59,046 nucleotides of DNA from an uncultured Lachnospiraceae bacterium. GTDB taxonomy: Bacteria > Bacillota > Clostridia > Lachnospirales > Lachnospiraceae. The notes below the pieces were generated by a model, which worked only from the letters and a program-made list of their open reading frames with translations, searched no databases and was not told the origin of the DNA. The first letter of the stretch is position 1; each line of letters starts with the position of its first letter. Where the stretch lies: positions 1 to 59,046 of the forward strand of contig CATOOV010000015.1 in assembly GCA_951801955.1 (NCBI GenBank). Reading direction: 5' to 3'. Made by a program: the position numbers and the translations under genes. Shown piece after piece: positions 53,435-59,046 of the stretch.

Positions 53435-55153
53435 GTGAAAGATTCAAAAAAATATATATTCATGACAGTGTTATTGTTTTTGGCAGCAGCACTGAAATTT
53501 TTCAACCTTGGCGGAAAAATTGAAAAAATAGAGAAGTTTCGGGGTGCACAGTTGGAAGAAGGCATTTGGAATCCCCTCATTGCAGATACAGTCAATGAAA
53601 ATGAATTGTCCGTATTGGTGGATAACAAGAAATTGACAAACCAGAAAAATGGTATTTATATGGATGAGAATTTAAACATCATGGTGCCTTTTTCGGATTT
53701 GAGGAAAAATTTTAACTGCAGTGCACAATTGTATGATAGAGATAAATTGGTATTGGAGAAACGTTCAGACGTTGTTACTTTTTATTTGGACGAAGACAGT
53801 GTCACAGTAAACCAGAAGAAAGAAACTATTTCATCTCCTATGACCTATAAGGATGGGGAATTTTATGTGCCGGCAAAAACTGTGGCAGAATATTTGGATT
53901 ATAACTATGATTGGGATATTGAAAAAAATCAGGCTGTGGTCATAAATAATGCAGAAACAGCTAGTATTTTGCCGCCACAGTATGATTTGCGGACCAAACA
54001 GCGTGCGCCGCAGGTAAAAGATCAGGGGATTTTTGGAACCTGCTGGGCTTTTGCAGCGCTCTCTTCCATGGAATCTGCATTGCTGCCGGAAGAGGCGCAG
54101 GAATTTTCACCTGACCATATGTCCCTTCAAAATAGTTTTATGACCAAACAGGCAGACGGCGGCGAATATACCATTGGAATGGCTTATCTCGCTGCATGGC
54201 AGGGACCTGTGTATGAAAAGGATGATCCATATGGAGATGGGCAGTCCCCAGATCATTTATCTGCAGTAAAACACGTACAGGAAATACAATTGATAGATAG
54301 TAAAGATTTTGAAAAAATAAAAGAAGCTGTGTTTCAATACGGCGGCGTACAGACTTCTATTTATAGTGCGCAGCTAGAGGGAGAAAATGATTCTTCGTAT
54401 TATAACATGGAGAAGTCCTCTTATTGTTATCAGGGAGCAGAGAAGCAAAATCATGAAATTATGATTATTGGCTGGGATGATAATTATCCAAAAGAAAATT
54501 TTAACCTAGAAGTAGAAGGAAACGGAGCGTTCCTCTGTCAGAATAGCTGGGGGGAACAGTTTGGTGAAAATGGTGTGTTTTATGTTTCTTACTATGATGT
54601 GAATATTGGGGTTCACAATGTAGTGTATACAGGAATAGAAGAAGCGGACAACTATGACAACATTTACCAGTCTGACTTGTGCGGATGGACAGGTCAGATT
54701 GGTTTTGTCACAGGGAGTATTTATGGGGCAAATGCTTACACGGCAAAGTCTGATGAAGTCTTGCGGGCGGCAGGATTTTATGCTACTGGAAAAGAAACGT
54801 CTTATGAACTGTATGTTGTAAAAAATTTTGAGAATACAGATTCCTTAAAAAAACGGATTCTGGTAGCAGAGGGAAGTTTAGAAAACGCAGGATTTTATAC
54901 CATAAAATTTGACCAGGAAATGGAAGTGGCTGCTGGGGAAAAATATGCAGTTGTCCTCCATATTACCACACCAGGCTCTGTGCACCCCATGGCAGTTGAA
55001 TATGCAGCAGATGAATTTACAGCAAATGTAGATGTAACCGACGGGGAAGGATACATTAGCTTTGCCGGGAATGAATGGAAGAGTGCAGAGGAAGACCAGA
55101 GTTGTAATCTGTGCCTGAAAGTATACAGTGACCAGCGGGAACTAAAAAGATAA
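53435..55153 (+). CDS. Secreted papain-like (C1) cysteine protease
   Basis: 572 residues. An N-terminal signal-anchor (YIFMTVLLFLAAALKFF) is followed by a copper-amine-oxidase N-type domain (about 65-165: NIMVPFSDLRKNF...FYVPAKTVAEYL), common in Clostridial surface proteins. Then comes the peptidase C1 domain with QVKDQGIFGTCWAFAA (oxyanion Gln, Cys), NHEIMIIGWDD (His) and CQNSWGEQFGENG (Asn), and a C-terminal lectin-like beta domain. It would act outside the cell on proteins or wall material. GTG start with AAAGGA upstream, 12 bp after the methyltransferase gene. Confidence 0.88.
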   Translation: MKDSKKYIFMTVLLFLAAALKFFNLGGKIEKIEKFRGAQLEEGIWNPLIADTVNENELSVLVDNKKLTNQKNGIYMDENLNIMVPFSDLRKNFNCSAQLYDRDKLVLEKRSDVVTFYLDEDSVTVNQKKETISSPMTYKDGEFYVPAKTVAEYLDYNYDWDIEKNQAVVINNAETASILPPQYDLRTKQRAPQVKDQGIFGTCWAFAALSSMESALLPEEAQEFSPDHMSLQNSFMTKQADGGEYTIGMAYLAAWQGPVYEKDDPYGDGQSPDHLSAVKHVQEIQLIDSKDFEKIKEAVFQYGGVQTSIYSAQLEGENDSSYYNMEKSSYCYQGAEKQNHEIMIIGWDDNYPKENFNLEVEGNGAFLCQNSWGEQFGENGVFYVSYYDVNIGVHNVVYTGIEEADNYDNIYQSDLCGWTGQIGFVTGSIYGANAYTAKSDEVLRAAGFYATGKETSYELYVVKNFENTDSLKKRILVAEGSLENAGFYTIKFDQEMEVAAGEKYAVVLHITTPGSVHPMAVEYAADEFTANVDVTDGEGYISFAGNEWKSAEEDQSCNLCLKVYSDQRELKR

Positions 55154-55217
55154 AGTGCGCTGCGGAACTTTAGAGGATTGATTGCGGAAATAAAAACAGA
55201 AGAGGCGATATAGGAAC

Positions 55218-56243
55218 ATGGAAGGCAGAATATTAAAAACTTCATCATTAATTCTTACAGTTACAATTGCAGTGTCTGCTGTTGTACTGGGAAGATATTC
55301 AAATCTACATATAAAAGAAATTAAACGGGAACAAATGTCCAAAATGCAGATGTACGCATATTATGACAAAGAGGAAGAACCAGAAGATATTGATTTTAGC
55401 CAGCAGCTTCGGGTGGAATTGCCAAGAGGCGTGATATTGGATGAGATCAAAGTTGAAAATAATTATTTGGAACAGTTAATTACCCTTCAAATTCCAGATG
55501 CAGGAAAAGATTATTTTGAGGAACATCCTCTGCTTGGGAAGAGCAACCATATCAATAACTTGAATTTGGATAATGGAAGAATTGAAATGACGATGGATTC
55601 TGTCTATGAAGTCAAATGCAATATAAAAAAGAATTACCTGTATTTGGATTTTTTGAAACCACAGGAAGTATATGATAAAGTGGTAGTGATTGATGCAGGT
55701 CATGGTGGAAGGGCGCCTGGAGCGATTAAGCAGGGTATCATGGAAAAAGATATCAATCTTGCCATTGTTATGGAACTGAAAGAATTGTTAGATAAAAATG
55801 ACCAGAATATTGGCGTATATTATACTAGGACGGAAGATGTAAACCCCTCCCTGGACCAAAGGGCGCAGCTTGGCGAGAAAGTGGGGGCAAACCTCTTTAT
55901 AAGCGTTCATAATAACTCCACTGACGATGGAGAAATGGCCGTATACAACGGAACTGAAGTGATGTACGATGAACAAAAAAGCGAGGAAGGTTTTAGCAGT
56001 AAACGTTTGGCACAGATTTGCCTGGAAGAGACGACAGCGGCAACTGGAAGCAAGGATAACGGGCTGACACGAGGCAATAGTATTTATATTATTCGAAATA
56101 GTAAGGTGCCTGTGGCATTGATTGAAGTAGGATTTTTGACAAATTGGGAGGAATTATACAAATTGACTTCCCAGAGCTACCAAAAACAAACGGCGCAGGG
56201 AATATACAATGCCATTCTGCGCGCATTGAAGGAAGGGTTTTAG
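55218..56243 (+). CDS. N-acetylmuramoyl-L-alanine amidase
   Basis: 341 residues. An N-terminal transmembrane anchor (SSLILTVTIAVSAVVL) and a stalk/AMIN-like region (about 60-150) precede the Amidase_3 zinc domain: VVVIDAGHGG (His), E in EKDINLA, FISVHNN (His) and ALIEVGFLTN (Glu). It cleaves the amide between MurNAc and the stem peptide. Its neighbour, the secreted protease, suggests joint cell-surface work. The gap between the genes has GAAGAGG before the ATG. Confidence 0.92.
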   Translation: MEGRILKTSSLILTVTIAVSAVVLGRYSNLHIKEIKREQMSKMQMYAYYDKEEEPEDIDFSQQLRVELPRGVILDEIKVENNYLEQLITLQIPDAGKDYFEEHPLLGKSNHINNLNLDNGRIEMTMDSVYEVKCNIKKNYLYLDFLKPQEVYDKVVVIDAGHGGRAPGAIKQGIMEKDINLAIVMELKELLDKNDQNIGVYYTRTEDVNPSLDQRAQLGEKVGANLFISVHNNSTDDGEMAVYNGTEVMYDEQKSEEGFSSKRLAQICLEETTAATGSKDNGLTRGNSIYIIRNSKVPVALIEVGFLTNWEELYKLTSQSYQKQTAQGIYNAILRALKEGF

Positions 56244-56287
56244 CGCCCCCAATTCCAGTTGTCAGGAAATGAAAGGAAAGGCTATCA

Positions 56288-56896
56288 ATGAAGAAAATAA
56301 TATTTGCAACAGGAAACCAAGGAAAAATGGCAGAAATCCGCAGTATTTTGTCAGGGCTGGGGGTAGAAATATTGTCAATGAAAGAAGCTGGCATTGATAC
56401 CGAAATTATTGAAAATGGAAAAACTTTTGAAGAAAATGCGGTTATTAAGGCAAGGGCAGTTGCCTCAAAGGTTTGTGAGAAGGATGTGGTTATCCTTGCG
56501 GACGATTCTGGCTTGGAGGTGGATTATCTGAACAAAGAGCCAGGAATTTACTCTGCAAGATACATGGGAGAAGATACTTCTTATGAAACCAAAAACCAAA
56601 ATATTATTGACCGTCTCAATGGAGTTCCCAAAGAAAAGCGGACGGCAAGATTTGTGTGTGCAATTGCCGCAGTATTTTCAAACGGTAAAGCTTGTGTGAC
56701 AAGGGAGACGATGGAAGGTTATATTGGTTGGGAGCCAGCGGGAAAAAATGGGTTCGGCTATGATCCTATTTTTTATATTGATGAATATCAATGTTCTACC
56801 GCTGAGTTGTCTATGGAGATTAAAAATCAGTTAAGCCATCGAGGAAAGGCATTGCGTGCCATGAAAGAGAAATTAGCAAACAGAGCAAACAGATAA
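56288..56896 (+). CDS. rdgB: XTP/dITP diphosphatase (RdgB/HAM1)
   Basis: 202 residues. Typical motifs: IIFATGNQGKMAEI at the N-terminus, TFEENAVIKA, LADDSGLEVDYLNKEPGIYSARY (catalytic Asp) and GFGYDPIF, with SHRGKALR near the end. It removes non-canonical purine nucleotides. It forms a tight pair with the phosphoesterase gene 4 bp on, as in many Firmicutes. Confidence 0.95.
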   Translation: MKKIIFATGNQGKMAEIRSILSGLGVEILSMKEAGIDTEIIENGKTFEENAVIKARAVASKVCEKDVVILADDSGLEVDYLNKEPGIYSARYMGEDTSYETKNQNIIDRLNGVPKEKRTARFVCAIAAVFSNGKACVTRETMEGYIGWEPAGKNGFGYDPIFYIDEYQCSTAELSMEIKNQLSHRGKALRAMKEKLANRANR

Positions 56897-56900
56897 GGAA

Positions 56901-57389
56901 ATGTTTATGAGAGTATTAATTGTGAGTGATACACATAGGAAACATAAAAATCTTAAGGAAATACTGAATCGGGCAGGACATATAGACCTGATGATTCATC
57001 TTGGGGATGCGGAAGGCTGTGAAGAGGATATTGCAGAAATGGCAGGATGCCCAGTGGAGATTGTTGCAGGAAATAATGATTTCTTCTCAGATCTGGAACG
57101 GGAAAAGGAGCTCAAGATTGGAAAATATCATGTACTTATTACCCATGGACATTATTACTATGTTTCCATGGGGGTGGAGGATTTGAGAAAGGAGGCTTCC
57201 GGGCGGGGAATGGACGTGGTGATGTTTGGTCATACGCATAGACCGCTTTTAGATTACAGCAAAGGGGTGATTGCTTTAAATCCCGGCAGCGTATCTTATC
57301 CAAGACAGGAGGGGCATAAGCCTTCATATGCTTTGATGGATGTTGATGAAAAGGGAGAAGCACAGTTTTCAATTCAATATTTGGATTAA
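56901..57389 (+). CDS. YfcE/MJ0936-type metallophosphoesterase
   Basis: 162 residues. The calcineurin-like motifs are VSDTHRKH, HLGDAEG, GNNDF, THGHYY and FGHTHRPL, covering the whole di-metal site. It is a general phosphodiesterase; the natural substrate is unknown. The start is ATG 56901 or 56907 (MFM/MRVL). It shares transcription with rdgB. The AT-rich run after the stop leads into the tRNA promoter. Confidence 0.92.
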   Translation: MFMRVLIVSDTHRKHKNLKEILNRAGHIDLMIHLGDAEGCEEDIAEMAGCPVEIVAGNNDFFSDLEREKELKIGKYHVLITHGHYYYVSMGVEDLRKEASGRGMDVVMFGHTHRPLLDYSKGVIALNPGSVSYPRQEGHKPSYALMDVDEKGEAQFSIQYLD

Positions 57390-57423
57390 AAAATAAAAAA
57401 AGTAAAAAATTTTAAATTTCTTA

Positions 57424-57452
57424 TTGACATTTCCAGAAGTATCGCATATAAT
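57424..57452 (+). promoter_or_regulatory. Promoter of the tRNA operon
   Basis: Perfect TTGACA (57424-57429) and TATAAT (57447-57452) with a 17-bp spacer, about 45 bp before the first tRNA. As expected for a highly expressed stable-RNA operon. Confidence 0.9.
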
Positions 57453-57498
57453 ATATCTTGCGTCACGAGTGAAACAGAAAATACAATTACATGATTTT

Positions 57499-57573
57499 CG
57501 GGGTGTGGCTCAGCTTGGCTAGAGCGCCTGGTTTGGGACCAGGAGGTCGCAGGTTCGAATCCTGTCACCCCGA
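57499..57573 (+). tRNA. tRNA-Pro(TGG)
   Basis: Acceptor CGGGGTG/CACCCCG, anticodon loop TTTGGGA (TGG), T-loop GTTCGAATC, discriminator A. First of seven clustered tRNAs; CCA not encoded. Confidence 0.96.
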
Positions 57574-57586
57574 TTTCCTGTTTCAT

Positions 57587-57657
57587 GCGGGTGTAGTTCA
57601 ATGGTAGAACACCAGCCTTCCAAGCTGGATACGTGGGTTCGATTCCCATCACCCGCT
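57587..57657 (+). tRNA. tRNA-Gly(TCC)
   Basis: Acceptor GCGGGTG/CACCCGC, anticodon loop CTTCCAA (TCC), T-loop GTTCGATTC. 71 nt, CCA not encoded. Confidence 0.96.
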
Positions 57658-57731
57658 TGCGTTGAGCATTTGGTAAGACAAGCAGGATCCGAAGTTCGCG
57701 CTAGGAGCACCTGACGTTACTAGAGGTTTTT

Positions 57732-57805
<74 letters not shown>

Positions 57806-57850
57806 TTTTCTCGTTATAGAGAATAGGATTAGGGGCAGCACCTAAGTTAT

Positions 57851-57925
57851 GGTGGGTATAGCGCAGTTGGTTAGCGCGCCAGATTGTGGCTCTGGAGGCC
57901 CAGGGTTCGAATCCCTGTATCCACC
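57851..57925 (+). tRNA. tRNA-His(GTG)
   Basis: Acceptor GTGGGTA/TATCCAC plus the encoded G-1 opposite C73, the His identity pair; anticodon loop ATTGTGG (GTG). Confidence 0.95.
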
Positions 57926-57994
57926 TTTTGCGATAGATAAAGGATTGTACTTCGCAGGCGGGATTTTTGTCTAGGCATCACCGCGTATTATCAG

Positions 57995-58066
57995 TGGGCT
58001 ATCGCCAAGCGGTAAGGCACAGGACTTTGACTCCTGCATTCGCTGGTTCAAATCCAGCTAGCCCAG
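57995..58066 (+). tRNA. tRNA-Gln(TTG)
   Basis: Acceptor TGGGCTA/TAGCCCA, anticodon loop CTTTGAC (TTG), T-loop GTTCAAATC. Confidence 0.95.
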
Positions 58067-58074
58067 TTTATTAT

Positions 58075-58147
58075 GGGATATTAGCTCAGTCGGTAGAGCA
58101 CTTGACTTTTAATCAAGTTGTCCGGGGTTCGAATCCCCGATGTCTCA
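58075..58147 (+). tRNA. tRNA-Lys(TTT)
   Basis: Acceptor GGGATAT/ATGTCTC with two G-T pairs, anticodon loop CTTTTAA (TTT), T-loop GTTCGAATC. Confidence 0.95.
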
Positions 58148-58156
58148 TGAGGTAAA

Positions 58157-58199
58157 GATACCCGTGAAACCAAGTTTTAAACGGTTTTACGGGTATTTG
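58157..58199 (+). terminator. Hairpin between tRNA-Lys and tRNA-Leu
   Basis: ATACCCGT-GAAACC pairs with GGTTTT-ACGGGTAT, then TTTGACT. It may partly terminate the operon before tRNA-Leu. The end GGGTATTTGACT resembles the 3' end of the interspersed repeats. Confidence 0.55.
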
Positions 58200-58237
58200 A
58201 CTGTATAGATGGGAACCAACCCTAATAGATTGTTTAG

Positions 58238-58319
58238 GCGGATATGGCGGAATTGGCAGACGCGATAGATTTAGGTTCTATTGTCAACAGACGTGCAGGT
58301 TCAAGTCCTGTTATCCGCA
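58238..58319 (+). tRNA. tRNA-Leu(TAG)
   Basis: Class II tRNA of 82 nt with a variable arm; acceptor GCGGATA/TATCCGC, anticodon loop ATTTAGG (TAG), T-loop GTTCAAGTC. Confidence 0.95.
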
Positions 58320-58323
58320 GTCT

Positions 58324-58368
58324 ACGGCGCAAAATCGAACTGCAGCGGTTCAGGTTTCGCGCCGTTTT
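58324..58368 (+). terminator. Terminator of the tRNA operon
   Basis: ACGGCGC pairs with GCGCCGT, with further inner pairs GAAC/GTTC, followed by TTTTG. Confidence 0.7.
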
Positions 58369-58380
58369 GTGCACGATTTC

Positions 58381-58436
58381 AAAAAGTCATAAATCTTAGG
58401 CTGATTCAGTTGGAACAAAGGTTTATGGCTTTTTCT
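58381..58436 (+). terminator. Second terminator
   Basis: AAAAAG-CATAAA pairs with TTTATG-CTTTTT at the ends of a 56-nt hairpin. The A-run and T-run make it likely bidirectional. Confidence 0.6.
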
Positions 58437-58811
58437 TATTATAGTCTTTGATAGCATATGAGAACACATTCATATGGCAGGATAAGGCACCCCGTCAGAT
58501 CTACGCTTCATTTTTGATGCGCAGGCATCGGAAAGGTACATACTGGCTTTTTAAGAAAATGCAGATTTTGAATTTGTCAGTTGAAACCAAGGAGATATGA
58601 TGGTATACTAAAAAAAATGTTTCTATTGTGCTTGTCTCAAGACTCGTTTTTAGGGGCTTAGCACAGAAATCCCTGCCTAAAAGCAGAGAATTGTTTGTAA
58701 TTTAATTTCAGACAGGTACGGAAACATAATGGAACAAAAATAGGCACAATCTTATCAGGATAGATAATTCAAAGCGCGGTGGGCGTTTTAGGTTAAGGAG
58801 AATCATAACAA
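58437..58811 (+). other. Non-coding leader region of pyrE
   Basis: About 375 bp without a gene. TTTTAGGGG at about 58648 can pair with CCCTGCCTAAAA near 58672. TAAGGAG at 58795-58801 is the pyrE ribosome-binding site. I saw no clear PyrR-binding loop or consensus promoter. Confidence 0.45.
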
Positions 58812-59046
58812 ATGGAACATTACAAGCAGGAATTTATTGAATTTATGGTAGATTGCCAGGTATTGAAATTTGGAGAATTTGTGTTAAAAAGTGGAAGGAA
58901 GTCCCCTTTTTTTATGAATGCAGGGGCATATGTAACAGGCTCCCAGCTTGCAAAATTAGGAGAGTATTATGCAACAGCGATTCATGAACACTATGGGGAT
59001 GATTTTGATGTGTTGTTCGGACCAGCATACAAGGGGATCCCTCTTT
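58812..59046 (+). CDS. pyrE: Orotate phosphoribosyltransferase PyrE (5' part, runs off window)
   Basis: The first 78 codons are present: [29 protein letters not shown] style start, K-S-P-F-F-M-N-A-G and [12 protein letters not shown]. These match the longer PyrE subfamily common in Clostridia. It makes OMP from orotate and PRPP. The catalytic loop and PRPP motif lie beyond the window end. TAAGGAG lies 11 bp before the ATG. Confidence 0.93.
   Translation, partial: MEHYKQEFIEFMVDCQVLKFGEFVLKSGRKSPFFMNAGAYVTGSQLAKLGEYYATAIHEHYGDDFDVLFGPAYKGIPL

Noticed and set aside
55325..55340. LexA-like GAACAAATGTCC
   Set aside because: One mismatch to the consensus and inside the amidase coding region; probably chance.
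57967..58155. 62-residue open frame over tRNA-Gln and tRNA-Lys
   Set aside because: Lies entirely across two tRNA genes.

Overview
The window looks like chromosomal DNA of an anaerobic Firmicute, most likely a Lachnospiraceae gut commensal. The support is strong AGGAGG-type ribosome-binding sites, sigma-A promoters with 16-17 bp spacers, an FMN riboswitch over a ribU-ribD-ribE-ribBA-ribH locus, a ZTP (pfl) riboswitch over pflB-pflA, a GAACN4GTTC-type LexA operator, and families typical of that group. This placement is inferred from gene content only.

Layout. 1-1365: wreck of an EcoRV-type restriction-modification locus. The methylase is cut off by an IS-like end and the endonuclease carries a one-base frameshift in an A6 run. 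1409-6470: FMN-riboswitch-controlled riboflavin uptake and synthesis. 6471-11969: first half of a tellurite-resistance (Ter) type stress cluster: a PRTase/TRSP protein, a StiP-family protein, a CitE-like C-C lyase and a trypsin-like protease. 12008-31151: a minus-strand phage-derived cassette holding a QDE-1/YonO-like two-barrel RNA polymerase behind a consensus promoter with LexA boxes, a zinc-ribbon protein, a giant tape-measure protein whose gene is split by a 1384-nt group I intron, a coiled-coil protein and a tailspike with an S74 chaperone. No capsid, portal, terminase, integrase or lysis gene is visible. 31383-41110: second half of the Ter cluster: rhomboid, YceG, TelA, three TerD proteins, a PMCA-type Ca2+ ATPase and a HAD phosphatase. 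41260-47057: AEC and MATE transporters, then pflA/pflB. 47118-48001: interspersed repeats, IS605-like remnants and tRNA-Arg. 48002-57389: DUF1700, a cyclic-nucleotide-binding protein, an N/S/Q-rich repeat protein, rhodanese, RNA methyltransferase, papain-like protease, amidase, RdgB and a phosphoesterase. 57424-58436: a seven-tRNA operon with terminators. 58812-end: the start of pyrE.

The most notable signals are these. (i) The RNA-polymerase/tail cassette appears to be SOS-regulated and sits between the two halves of a Ter cluster. (ii) The intron in the tape-measure gene can be placed to the base through its P1 and P10 pairings. Its terminal loop carries an antisense membrane/zinc-ribbon gene with its own promoter. 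(iii) A structured interspersed repeat of about 222 bp is present in three full and two partial copies, one of them inside that intron. (iv) Short tandem duplications (30-78 bp) recur inside and in front of genes. One of them builds two ATGA-coupled 13-codon mini-ORFs in front of the PRTase gene.
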